The position numbers were made by a program, and so were the translations under genes. Shown piece by piece: positions 44,145 through 52,642 of a DNA stretch of 64,000 nucleotides (positions are counted from its first letter, which is position 1; each line of letters begins with the position of its first letter). Location: assembly GCF_003669015.1 (NCBI RefSeq), contig NZ_CP033069.1, forward strand, positions 3,296,501-3,360,500, in the 5' to 3' direction. The notes below the pieces were generated by a model, which made no database searches, was not told the origin of the DNA, and saw only the letters and a list, made by a program, of their open reading frames with translations. This DNA comes from Acidovorax sp. 1608163. GTDB taxonomy: Bacteria > Pseudomonadota > Gammaproteobacteria > Burkholderiales > Burkholderiaceae_C.

Positions 44145-45346
44145 TTCTCACTCTCCAGTTCAATTTCGACCTTGATAGGTGTCTATTGAACCGGGTGAAG
44201 TCCAATCTGGACGCGCTGGAGACTGCCGATCGCACGCAGCCTACAGAGATTGAAGCCAAGACAGAACGACTGCAGGAGAAGCTAAAGAAGTTGCGCGATC
44301 AGATGCGGCGACTCGATGGTCTCAAGGAGCGGCTAAAGAGCCTGCCCGATGGCCAGATCTCCCTCACTGATCCCGATGCGCGTTCGATGGCCACCCAGGC
44401 CAAGGGATCGGGCCTGGTGGGCTACAACGTGCAGACCGCTGTCGATGCCAAGCACCACCTGATCGTTGCGCACGAGGTCACGAACGTCGGCAATGACCGT
44501 GCACAGCTGCACAACATGGCCTGTGCCGCAGACCAGGCTATGGGGAGCCAGGACTTGCAAGCCTTCGCCGACAGAGGCTACTTCAGTGGCCCGCAACTCA
44601 AGGCCTGCGAAGACTCTGGCATCACGACCTTCGTACCCAAGCCGAAGACGTCCAACGCGAAAGCCGAGGGGCGCTTCGACAAAGGCGACTTCATCTACAT
44701 CGCCAAGGATGACGAGTACCAATGCCCCGCAGGTGAGCGTGCGATCCATCGGTTCAACACGGCCGAGAAGGGCCTTAGCCTGAGCATCTATTGGACCAGT
44801 GCCTGTCCGCACTGCCCGCTACGTGAGCAATGCACGACCAGCAAATACAGACGTATCCGACGATGGGAGCACGAAGAGGTTCTGGAGCGCGTGCAGCAAC
44901 GGCTGGACAGCAACCCCGAGGCTATGACGTTGAGAAGGTCAACGGTAGAGCACGTCTTCGGCACGCTCAAGCATTGGATGGGCTCGACGCACTTCTTGAT
45001 GAAGACCCTCAAGCATGTGAGTACAGAGATGAGCCTTCATGTGCTGGCCTACAACCTCAAGCGGGTGATGTGCGTGATGGGCATCACGCAGATGATGCAA
45101 GAGATGCGGATGGCGAAGGCGTGAGGCCTTTGTTGGCTTTTACCGGCTGGCAAGGGCTTCAGGAAGGCGTCAGAAGGCCCCAGGTGCGCCAAAACCGGCT
45201 CTGCACCAGCACTGGTGGAAAATGCGGTGTAAGGATGCGGGACAGGGCTGGCCCACATGCTCGTTGAGCGTTTCCACACAGCCTCGGCCCAAAGCGGACT
45301 TTCGACCAGGTTCAGCCCAATGCAATTGGACATGGTCAAGTCAAAC

Positions 45347-47029
45347 TCATCGTGCGGAGGCGACGGTCCGCTCCATGCTGGCAATCAAGACCGCATCGAC
45401 CTCGTCCGGATCCTGCGCCTGCCGTTGCCGGAGGCGTTCAAGCACCGTGCCTTTTGCGGCATGGTCTCGCCACGCTTCGATGGTCCAGTCGCCACGCAGA
45501 TGGACTACCCAGTTTGTCTCGTTCTTCATGGCGTCGAGCAACTCGCCTTCGGTATCCGGGTTGGCTCCGTGGCTCAACAGCAGCTCGACAAGTGGCAGGC
45601 AGATCGAACGCATCTCCGTGCCTCGACCGCACAGGAGCAACGCGACGGCACCGAGAAGAGGGCCGCGCCAACGCAGGCTCTTGTAGCTACCCGCCGCGCC
45701 TCTGCCTTTGCTCGACAGCTTTTCCACGCACAGGCGCACCGTCATGTTTGCGTCCAGGCCTCGGGCAAGCAGCCCGCCAATGAAGTTGGCGACCAGGTTG
45801 GCATCGCGCTGCGGTACAAAACGGCGCTCGTCGCTTAGCGTGGCATCGGTTATCCAGGCCAGATTATCGGTATCGAAAAGGCCCTTTAGCACCTGGTCCT
45901 GAAACGCATCTGGCTCCATCCAGAATGCAGCGCTCGCACCGCTTGCGAGAAGTTCGTTGGCCAGGGTCAACGGTCTGCATCCCATCGTGGGGTGACGAAA
46001 CAAGTTGCGCAGCAAGGAGATGGGGCGGTCATCCCACAGAGGAGTGTCCAGGTCCACCCCCGCGGCGACCAGCTCGGCAACGGTGTCGGCGTCGCGTTCC
46101 TGAAAGTACATTCGCTCGAGGCGGCGTTGATCACTCATGGTCGGCGGCGGTACGGAGCGCGCCCCCAATGCCTCCAACACGGCCAGTACGCCTGGCCGGT
46201 TGTCGAATAGAAATCTGCTGTTGAAGAGCAGACTCCCCTCCAGTTGGCCCTTGTGGGCCCAGCGGATCTGCGCGTTGACGTCAACGCCCTCGCGCGACGC
46301 CAGCAAGGCCAATAGCTCAGGATACACGCAGAGCACAAGCAGCACATTTGCGGAACGCCACAGCGCCGAGGGATCGGCCTGCGGCGCCTCGACGAGCGTG
46401 CGCAGCAGTGCGGGTGCCGCCTTACCGCCGTGGCGCTGAATCGCCCCAGCGATCTCGTCGACCCAAGCAAGGCAAGCGATCACGTCAGCTCCGGCGTTCA
46501 ACAAGGCCGACACCGCCTTGCCAAGGCTGGCCTTGGCCGCATGTACCAGTAGCGGCGCGCCATCGACGAGCGCGTCCTTCGGTGCGCCGCCCTTGATGGC
46601 CTTGGCGAAGGCTGCTTCCTTGCCCTCGAGCAGCAACTCCAGCAGCTCCTCCTCCTCGGTCAGCGTCGGCGCCGGGAAGGCCTTGGCCGCAACCTTCTTG
46701 CCGCCCTGGTAGTGCAGCGTTCGCGTTTCGCCGACCTGCCCGTACCAGATGCGTACCCGGATGTGCGTCGCGCCAGCGTCGTGCAATGCCTGGATGTGCG
46801 CTTTCTCCAGTTCGTCGCCGGATGAGCTGTCGACCACGAAGCGCAGCGTCTCGCCGCGCAGCGACGCACTGGCCAAGAAGGGCTTCTCCCAGTCGTCGAA
46901 GCAAACCTGCAGTGGCGCGGGCCACTGGTCAGCAAACTTGCCGACGGCGATCTGAAGGTGATCGTGCAGCGTGGAAAGCTTGAGAGCGTCTGCACCTACG
47001 CAAGTAAAAGTCAGGATGTTGGAAGACAT
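45347..47029 (-). CDS. Large ankyrin-type protein (island)
   Basis: 560 residues, no signal peptide. The first ~130 residues form an alpha/beta domain (LTFTCVGADALKLSTL, then a strand-rich part with LHYQGGKKVAAKAF). The rest is helical with ankyrin-like units: GAPLLVHAAKASLGKAVSAL, LNAGADVIACL, LVAAGVDLDTPLWDD, LLARGLDAN, LVELLLSHGANPD. It is unrelated in its N-terminal part to the ankyrin gene at 25582. The higher GC than the cassette genes suggests a different source. It lies between the IS1182-family element and attR; the function is unknown. Confidence 0.7.
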   Translation of the reverse strand: MSSNILTFTCVGADALKLSTLHDHLQIAVGKFADQWPAPLQVCFDDWEKPFLASASLRGETLRFVVDSSSGDELEKAHIQALHDAGATHIRVRIWYGQVGETRTLHYQGGKKVAAKAFPAPTLTEEEELLELLLEGKEAAFAKAIKGGAPKDALVDGAPLLVHAAKASLGKAVSALLNAGADVIACLAWVDEIAGAIQRHGGKAAPALLRTLVEAPQADPSALWRSANVLLVLCVYPELLALLASREGVDVNAQIRWAHKGQLEGSLLFNSRFLFDNRPGVLAVLEALGARSVPPPTMSDQRRLERMYFQERDADTVAELVAAGVDLDTPLWDDRPISLLRNLFRHPTMGCRPLTLANELLASGASAAFWMEPDAFQDQVLKGLFDTDNLAWITDATLSDERRFVPQRDANLVANFIGGLLARGLDANMTVRLCVEKLSSKGRGAAGSYKSLRWRGPLLGAVALLLCGRGTEMRSICLPLVELLLSHGANPDTEGELLDAMKNETNWVVHLRGDWTIEAWRDHAAKGTVLERLRQRQAQDPDEVDAVLIASMERTVASAR

Positions 47030-47425
47030 GAGGGTGGTGTAGAAAAGCGAAAAGGCGTCTGAGGCGCCATTGTGTCCAGGCGCGGTGCCCGCTGGCTTGA
47101 CAAATTGTCCACTGACCCATATCTAGCCTTTGCGACCTTCAATCGACTCTGCAAATTCGGCTTTAGGTCTGTTTGTCAGAGAAAAGCAAAGTCCGCTCTT
47201 GGCCGACAGCGGCCGGTTCATAGAGGATAACGTTACCTCGCCCAGAGGCTTAAAGCCGTCTATGTTCTCAAAAGTGGCCAACGCTCAACCGAGATTTGAG
47301 TCACATATCCAGTTGCCTCAGACAAGTGCTACGAGGGGAGGAGTCGAAATGCTGGGCCGGGTTTTATGTGACACCATGGGGGGTAGAATGGCGTAGACAA
47401 ACTACGCGCGGCGCGTTTAGTGTTT
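47030..47425. other. Island right end without a gene
   Basis: About 400 bp. It holds the ankyrin promoter region, the 14-mer CCCGCTGGCTTGAC (about 47088-47101) also present in leader copy 2 (39935-39948), a GGCCGACAGCGGCCGGTTCAT block like that after the attC, and GTTTTATGTGAC (47361-47372) shared with the left end. An 88-codon open frame here has no recognisable motif. Confidence 0.5.
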
Positions 47426-47490
47426 GGACTCTTAATCCGTAGGTCGAGTGTTCGAGTCACTCAGGACCCACCAAACAAAGCCGCAAGGCA
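47426..47490 (+). repeat. attR: partial tRNA-Lys copy
   Basis: Exact 65-bp copy of 37295-37359. It lacks the acceptor 5' strand, the D-arm and the 5' part of the anticodon stem, so it is not a functional tRNA. Confidence 0.93.
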
Positions 47491-47494
47491 GAAA

Positions 47495-47526
47495 AAGCCG
47501 AAGCTACATCGTAGTTTCGGCTTTTT
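47495..47526 (+). terminator. Terminator after attR
   Basis: AAGCCGAAGCTAC-ATC-GTAGTTTCGGCTT followed by TTT. It is similar in position to, but different in stem sequence from, the hairpin after the intact tRNA. Confidence 0.8.
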
Positions 47527-47577
47527 GCTTTGGCGCACGCAAAATCCCTTTCTGCGCCCCCAACATCCACCCAGGCA

Positions 47578-48843
47578 ATGAACCCACAAGCCGACACGCT
47601 CTGGACTGGCCCCAAATGGGCACTGGCCGTTCTCCTCGCCATTCTGGGCATGCTGGGACCCTTCTCCATTGACACCTATATTCCCGCGTTTTCAGGCATT
47701 GCTACGGCGCTGGGGGCCACCCCCATCCAGATGCAGCAAACGCTGTCAGCCTATCTGTTCGGCTTCGCCTTCATGAACTTGTTCCATGGCGCGCTAGCAG
47801 ACAGCTTCGGGCGCAGGCCAGTGGTGCTATGGGGCATTGCGCTGTTCACCCTAGCGTCCGCCGGGTGCGCTCTGTCGCAAAACATTGGGCAGCTGGTTTT
47901 TTTCCGCGCAGTGCAAGGGCTGTCTACAGGGGCGGGCATCGTGGTGTCTCGCGCCGTCATCCGCGACATGTTCCCACCCGCACAAGCCCAGCAGGTGATG
48001 AGCCAAGTCACCATCTACTTTGGAGTGGCCCCCGCCATCGCGCCCATTGTGGGCGGCTGGCTGTTTGTGCACGCGGGTTGGCAAAGCATTTTCTGGTTTC
48101 TGACCCTGGTGGGGGCCACCCTGTGGATCACCAACTTCAGGCTGCTGCCCGAAACACTGGCCCACCAACACCGCCAGCCGTTCAATGTGCAGCACCTGAT
48201 GCGCGGGTATTGGGCATTGGGCGCCAGCCCCAAGTTTGTGCTGCTGGCCTTTGCCAGCGGCATTCCGTTCAACGGCATGTTTTTGTACGTGCTCTCTGCC
48301 CCCGCCTTTTTGGGAGAGCACCTGCAACTCGCGCCCACGCAGTTTTTCTGGTTCTTTGTGCTGACCATCTCCGGCATCATGGGCGGCGCATGGCTGAGCG
48401 GACGACTGGCCGGGCGCATTGCCCCCAAGCGCCAGATCAGGCATGGGTTCGTCATCATGTTCAGCGTGGGCATCGTGAACGTTGCGCTGAATTTTCTGAT
48501 CCCACCCCACCCTGCCTGGGCACTGCTTCCCATCGCCGTTTTTGCCTTCGGCTGGGCCCTGATGGTGCCTGTGGTCACCCTGCTGGTGCTGGACCTGGTG
48601 CCCGAACGCAGAGGCATGGCGTCGTCCTTGCAGGCCTTCGTCGGCTCCACCGCCAACGGCATTGTCGCAGGGGTGATTTCTCCGATGGTCATGCACTCCA
48701 CGCAAGGCCTGGCACTGGCATCCTTGTCGATGCTGGGCATCGGGCTCGTGGCTTGGCTTTATTTGCACCACCGCTGGCCTGAGATCGGAGCCCAAGCCAG
48801 CCATCCGCCAACCCTCGCACCAACCCCAGCAGAAAAATCCTAG
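47578..48843 (+). CDS. Bcr/CflA-family multidrug efflux transporter (MFS)
   Basis: 421 residues, twelve predicted membrane segments. Family marks: PFSIDTYIPAFSGIA in TM1, GALADSFGRRPV as the MFS loop 2-3 motif, FRAVQGLSTGAG in TM4, and SQVTIYFGVAPAIAPIVGG (motif C-like) in TM5. It exports drugs such as bicyclomycin or small metabolites by proton antiport. The ATG at 47578 was preferred to 47530, which falls in the terminator region. It is the first backbone gene after the island and converges with a 4-bp overlap on the PAS-GGDEF gene. Confidence 0.92.
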   Translation: MNPQADTLWTGPKWALAVLLAILGMLGPFSIDTYIPAFSGIATALGATPIQMQQTLSAYLFGFAFMNLFHGALADSFGRRPVVLWGIALFTLASAGCALSQNIGQLVFFRAVQGLSTGAGIVVSRAVIRDMFPPAQAQQVMSQVTIYFGVAPAIAPIVGGWLFVHAGWQSIFWFLTLVGATLWITNFRLLPETLAHQHRQPFNVQHLMRGYWALGASPKFVLLAFASGIPFNGMFLYVLSAPAFLGEHLQLAPTQFFWFFVLTISGIMGGAWLSGRLAGRIAPKRQIRHGFVIMFSVGIVNVALNFLIPPHPAWALLPIAVFAFGWALMVPVVTLLVLDLVPERRGMASSLQAFVGSTANGIVAGVISPMVMHSTQGLALASLSMLGIGLVAWLYLHHRWPEIGAQASHPPTLAPTPAEKS

Positions 48844-50300
48844 CGCCTGCGCTCTGCACCAATGTGCTGGTAGTAGCGCCTCTTTTCCTCGTACATGGCC
48901 TGGTCGGCCTTGTGCAAGGCAGCCTCAACCCCCTCCCCCGACTGGCAACAGGCAATGCCTATGGCAAAGCCCAAAGGCTGGCCTGAGTAAAACTGGTTGT
49001 TCAGCTCAATCAACGACTGGATGCGCTCGCGCACGACCTGGGCCGCGCGCTCGTCCAGGCCGGGCAGCAACACCGCAAACTCATCTCCCCCCACCCTGGC
49101 AGCACAGGCGGGCGCATCCACCGCTTTGGCCAGTACCTCGCCCGCACGGCGCAGCATGGCATCGCCCGCGGCATGCCCCTGCTCATCGTTGATGGCCTTG
49201 AGACCATTCAAATCAATGGCGATCACCGCAAAGGGCCATGGCCCTTTGCGGGTCAGGCGGTTGAGCTCTTCCGCATAAAACGCACGGTTGCGCAGCTGAG
49301 TGAGGACATCGTGCTTGCCCAGATACTCCAGGTAGGCCTCCGCCTTCTTGCGCGCGGTAATGTCCACCAACGACAGCAACACCAGACTCCAATCATCCAG
49401 GTGGCTGCCCAGCACCGAGAACTGCATGTGGATGTGCACCACATCCCCCGACAGGGAATAGTTCGTGACCTCGCGCTGCTGCACCGTCTTGCCATCCCAC
49501 AGGTCCTGCAACTGCTCCGCAAAAGACTCTTGCATCTCCCCCCGAAAAACGCGGCCGATGTTGTTGAGCAAATGCTCTTTGGAGGTAGCGCCAAACATCT
49601 GCAGCGTCTGCTGGTTCACATCGATCACGCGGATTTCTTGCATGCACCGCGAAACGAACTCCGGGTGCACCTTCAAGAAGGTTTTGAAATCGACAATACC
49701 CTGCGCACGCACCCCCTCCAGCAACAACTTGATGGCGCTGAAGTCCTCCACCCACAAAGAGACGGGTGAGTATTCGAACAAATCGCGGGCGTAGTGCTCG
49801 CTGCGCTGCAAACGGGCAGCCCCCTGCACCTGCTGCGTGATGTCCTCCAGGGAGACCAAGACCCGCCCCCAATCCGCCTCATGGCCCGGCAAGACACGGA
49901 TGCTGATGCGCACATCAAGCCGCCGACCGTCCAGGGCGTAATTCACAGTCTCATTGGTGAACTCCAGCCGCCCCTCCCACAGCTGGACCATTTCGCGCAC
50001 CATGGCCGTGTGCATATCGCCCCGGAACACCAGGGCAAGCTGGCCCAGCAACTCCGACTGGCTGGCAGCGGAGAACAAGTCCAGCGTGCGCTGGTTCACA
50101 CGCAGCACCTTGAGAGACGCGCTGCACTGCGAGAGCAGCAATGGATCAGACTGCAAGTGGGCCTGCAAGTCCTCCACCCCCTGGGCACGCCAGCGCTCAA
50201 ACAGCGCCTTCAAGGCGCTGTAATCCTCCAACCACAGCGAGACAGGCGCCAGATTGAACATGTGCTCGAAAGCAGCATCAGAAGAGTCGGTGGGCAGCAC
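48840..50300 (-). CDS. Tandem PAS-GGDEF diguanylate cyclase
   Basis: 486 residues, no membrane segment. Two homologous PAS-type units: one with APVSLWLEDYSALKALFE and VFRGDMHTAM, the second with SPVSLWVEDFSAIKLLLE and VFRGEMQESF. Then comes a GGDEF domain with HDVLTQLRNRAFY, AIDLNGLKAINDEQGH and an intact GGDEF signature in RVGGDEFAVLLPG. It should synthesise cyclic di-GMP in response to a cytoplasmic signal. The internal duplication of the sensor module is clear by eye. The downstream end overlaps the efflux-pump stop. Confidence 0.92.
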   Translation of the reverse strand: MLPTDSSDAAFEHMFNLAPVSLWLEDYSALKALFERWRAQGVEDLQAHLQSDPLLLSQCSASLKVLRVNQRTLDLFSAASQSELLGQLALVFRGDMHTAMVREMVQLWEGRLEFTNETVNYALDGRRLDVRISIRVLPGHEADWGRVLVSLEDITQQVQGAARLQRSEHYARDLFEYSPVSLWVEDFSAIKLLLEGVRAQGIVDFKTFLKVHPEFVSRCMQEIRVIDVNQQTLQMFGATSKEHLLNNIGRVFRGEMQESFAEQLQDLWDGKTVQQREVTNYSLSGDVVHIHMQFSVLGSHLDDWSLVLLSLVDITARKKAEAYLEYLGKHDVLTQLRNRAFYAEELNRLTRKGPWPFAVIAIDLNGLKAINDEQGHAAGDAMLRRAGEVLAKAVDAPACAARVGGDEFAVLLPGLDERAAQVVRERIQSLIELNNQFYSGQPLGFAIGIACCQSGEGVEAALHKADQAMYEEKRRYYQHIGAERRR

Positions 50301-50389
50301 AAGGATTCCTTTCTGCGCCCATTATGCGAGGGTCCAGACCCATCATGCGGGCACAGGCTGGTGCATCTTGTGGATGGTGGGGCCATGAA

Positions 50390-50423
50390 AAAAGGCCGCC
50401 TCTCTTGCGAGAGGCGGCCTTTG
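50390..50423 (-). terminator. Terminator of the DEAD-box helicase gene
   Basis: On the minus strand AAAGGCCGCCTCTC-GCAA-GAGAGGCGGCC followed by TTTTTT: a very strong 14-bp stem located 41 bp after the helicase stop. Confidence 0.9.
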
Positions 50424-50463
50424 ACCCAAAGCAACCCAGGACCAATGCCTGGGCTACAAAAAA

Positions 50464-52317
50464 TCAACGCGCAGGGCGTGCAGGACGCTTGCGTGCATCG
50501 TGGGGCGCAAACGGCTTGCCACCAGCAGGCTTGGCGAAAGCGGGCTTGCGTGGAGCGAAGTCACCACGGTCACCACCACGGGGGGCACCCATGTCGCCTC
50601 GGGGGGCAAAGCCACCACCACGCGGGGCATTGTCACCAAAGCCAGGCTTGCGGCCATAGCCCTCACCATCACGGCGCGGAGCGAAGCCACGGTCTTCGCG
50701 AGGGGCATAACCATCGCCACCACGGGGCGCGGGAGCACCACGACCAGCAAAACCGCCACCAAAGCCGCCGCCGAAACCACCACGGTCGTTTCCACCACGA
50801 TCATTGCCGCCGCGTGCTGGACCACCAAAACGGCGGTCACGGGACTGGTTATCGCGGCCTTCAAAACCACCCGAACGGCCACGGCCACCGAAGTCGCCAC
50901 GGGGTGCTTGAGGAGCGCGCTGCGCAGGCTCCAGGCCAGGAATCACTTCCGACTTGAATTGCTGACGGCTGTAGCCTTCAATGTCAAAAATCTTGCGGCG
51001 GTCACGGAACTCAGCAAACGTGACAGCCAGACCATCACGCCCCGCACGGCCCGTACGGCCAATGCGGTGGGTGTAATCCTCAGCCTTCATGGGCAGGCCA
51101 AAGTTGAACACGTGGGTGATGGTAGGCACATCGATACCACGCGCCGCCACATCGGTGGCCACCAGGATCTGCACTTGACCACTGCGCAGCGCCATCAGGC
51201 GGCGGTTGCGCAAACCTTGGCTCAGGGCACCGTGCAGGGCCACGGCCGAGAAGCCGTCTTGCTGCAGGTCGTTGGCCAAACCGTCACATTCCACCTGGGT
51301 GCTCGCAAAAACGATGGCCTGGTTGATCGATGTGTCGCGCAGCCAGTGATCCAGCAGCTTGCGCTTGTGCTGTGCGTTGTCAGCCCAGTACAGCATCTGC
51401 TTGATGTTGGTGTGCTTCTCTTGCGGCGAATCAATGGTCACCTTTTGCACCGACGAACCACCGTCGTGCATCACACGCATGGCCAGTTGCTGGATGCGCG
51501 GCGCGAAGGTGGCGCTGAACATCATGGTCTGCTTGCGCTGGGCTGTGAGCTGGTTCAACTCGGCCAGATCGTCCGAGAAGCCCAGGTCCAACATGCGGTC
51601 AGCCTCGTCCACCACCAAAAACTGCACCTTGTCGAGCTTGATTTGCATCGAGCGCTGCAGGTCCAGCAGACGGCCAGGGGTGGCGACCACGAGGTCGGCG
51701 TTCTGCAGCTTGGCGATCTGCAGCTGGTAGGGCATGCCGCCCACCACGTTGGCCACGCGCAGGCCACGGCAGTGCTTGACCAAGTCGATGGCATCGTGTG
51801 CCACCTGCTGGGCCAGTTCACGCGTGGGGCACAGGATCAGGGCGCCAGGGGTGGCAGCCTTGAAATTGCGCGAGCTGGTGGGATCCTTGCGCTTGGCGCG
51901 CTTAGGAGCAGGCTCGCCGCGCTCAGCAGCTTCGGCCACGGCGCGCTCGAAAGCAGCGCGCTCTTCGGCTTCTGCAGCGGCTTGCTGGTTGATCAGCGTG
52001 TGCAGCACAGGCAGCAGGAAAGCTGCTGTCTTGCCGCTACCGGTCTGGCTGGAGACCATCAGGTCGATGAACTTGGAGGCATCGCTGCCCATGGCCAGAG
52101 GGATGGCCTTGCGCTGCACGCTGGTGGGCTGGGTGTAGCCCAGGTCAGCCACGGCTTGCACGAGCTCAGGCGCCAAGCCCAGTTCGACGAAGCCATTGGG
52201 CTCGGCAGTGACGGCATCCACAGGCGCATCGGCCACGGCAGCGACAGCCGAAATTTCAGCGGCAAAAGAAGATTCAGCAGGCGCGAATTCGCCCTGCACT
52301 TGCAAAGTGTCGGTCAT
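50464..52317 (-). CDS. DEAD-box RNA helicase, RhlE-like, with RGG tail
   Basis: 617 residues. An N-terminal Ala-rich extension (about 40), then the Q-motif (PTSVQRKAIPLAM), SSQTGSGKTAA (motif I), PTRELAQQ, TPGRLLDL, VVDEADRMLDLGF (motif II DEAD), FSATF, and HRIGRTGRAGR (VI). A charged insert EAEERAAFERAVAEAAERGE follows motif I. The tail from about 470 is almost wholly Arg/Gly/Phe repeats (GGFGGGFGGGF, APRGG). Such helicases unwind mRNA structure and mature ribosomes in the cold. The leader is long and structured. Confidence 0.92.
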   Translation of the reverse strand: MTDTLQVQGEFAPAESSFAAEISAVAAVADAPVDAVTAEPNGFVELGLAPELVQAVADLGYTQPTSVQRKAIPLAMGSDASKFIDLMVSSQTGSGKTAAFLLPVLHTLINQQAAAEAEERAAFERAVAEAAERGEPAPKRAKRKDPTSSRNFKAATPGALILCPTRELAQQVAHDAIDLVKHCRGLRVANVVGGMPYQLQIAKLQNADLVVATPGRLLDLQRSMQIKLDKVQFLVVDEADRMLDLGFSDDLAELNQLTAQRKQTMMFSATFAPRIQQLAMRVMHDGGSSVQKVTIDSPQEKHTNIKQMLYWADNAQHKRKLLDHWLRDTSINQAIVFASTQVECDGLANDLQQDGFSAVALHGALSQGLRNRRLMALRSGQVQILVATDVAARGIDVPTITHVFNFGLPMKAEDYTHRIGRTGRAGRDGLAVTFAEFRDRRKIFDIEGYSRQQFKSEVIPGLEPAQRAPQAPRGDFGGRGRSGGFEGRDNQSRDRRFGGPARGGNDRGGNDRGGFGGGFGGGFAGRGAPAPRGGDGYAPREDRGFAPRRDGEGYGRKPGFGDNAPRGGGFAPRGDMGAPRGGDRGDFAPRKPAFAKPAGGKPFAPHDARKRPARPAR

Positions 52318-52642
52318 ATTTTTCTCACACGAAGCCTGCCGCTGGCAGGCGCCAGCGGTGGTTCCGTCAATGGTTAAAAAACATCAACCATCAAACGAAA
52401 CCTGCCTTGGCTATACCCGAGGCGGGTGGGCAAAGATCGCAAAGCTCGCGTTGCAATTTGCAACGGGCTTGCAAGCCCAGTGTGTGAGGGGAGATGCACA
52501 ATCTGCGTCAGAAAACTGCGCAGCCATCGATTATTGCATGGTTGAGGGTTTTCCCGCAATAGGGGAAAGGCAAATTACCTGCAATCGCCCCAGGAGTCCA
52601 AGCGAATCGCAGGGCCTCGCCATTCGCCCGGCAGGCCTGCCA
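52318..52642 (-). promoter_or_regulatory. Long leader of the DEAD-box helicase gene
   Basis: 325 bp with no gene. On the minus strand a possible promoter (TTGCGG, 18 bp, AATAAT at about 52530) would give a leader of about 200 nt. A perfect 7-bp hairpin GCCTGCC-AGC-GGCAGGC (52334-52350) lies 16 bp before the start codon and could mask initiation. This layout resembles cold-shock helicase mRNAs. Confidence 0.45.

Larger units (their letters stand above)
42977..44204 (-). mobile_element. IS3-family insertion sequence
   Basis: 1228 bp. The ends are inverted: TGGACTTCACCCGGTT at the left and AACCGGGTGAAGTCCA at the right. A 3-bp ATC duplication flanks it (42974-42976 and 44205-44207). It contains orfA and orfB on the minus strand with the usual overlap and a slippery A6G. 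It appears complete. Confidence 0.92.
42448..45124 (+). pseudogene. IS1182-family transposase, split by an IS3-family element
   Basis: The 5' part (42448-42976) encodes the DUF772-like N-terminal domain: VFVEELDLRALGF, GRPAYHPAVLLKLYIYGYLNR (quoted in part), FRR, and AIVAIDGSKFKAVN with the first catalytic Asp. The 3' part (44208-45124) has the YNVQTAVDAKHHLIVAHEVTN segment with the second Asp and a C-terminal zinc-ribbon-like CPHCPLREQC and RSTVEHVFGTLKHWMG with the Glu. Removing the IS and one ATC copy restores a perfect 481-codon frame, so the gene was intact until the insertion. Confidence 0.88.
42372..45285 (+). mobile_element. IS1182-family insertion sequence, interrupted
   Basis: Terminal inverted repeats GAGGCTGTGTGAAAAC (left) and GTTTCCACACAGCCTC (right), flanked by a GGCC duplication (42368-42371 and 45286-45289). 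Without the nested IS the element is about 1.68 kb, normal for the family. It carries one transposase. Confidence 0.85.
37295..47490. mobile_element. tRNA-Lys genomic island, integrase lost
   Basis: About 10.1 kb bounded by the two 65-bp direct repeats. Content: a secreted protein, two cassette-type genes each preceded by a related leader, one clear attC site, an opposite-strand gene pair, a phage-type methyltransferase with broken com, an IS1182-family element split by an IS3-family element, and an ankyrin protein. Genes at 37.5-40.7 kb look clearly less GC-rich than the flanks. No tyrosine or serine recombinase is encoded, so the island looks immobilised. TGTGAC-type direct repeats near both ends may be old integrase arm sites. 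Confidence 0.85.

Noticed and set aside
47130..47396. 88-codon open frame at the right end of the island as a possible integrase remnant
   Set aside because: No R-H-R-Y or other recombinase motif is visible, and the sequence includes repeat fragments shared with other spacers.
37295..47490. CRISPR array or retron in the island
   Set aside because: Repeats are few, widely spaced and not regularly interspaced, and no Cas or reverse transcriptase gene is present.
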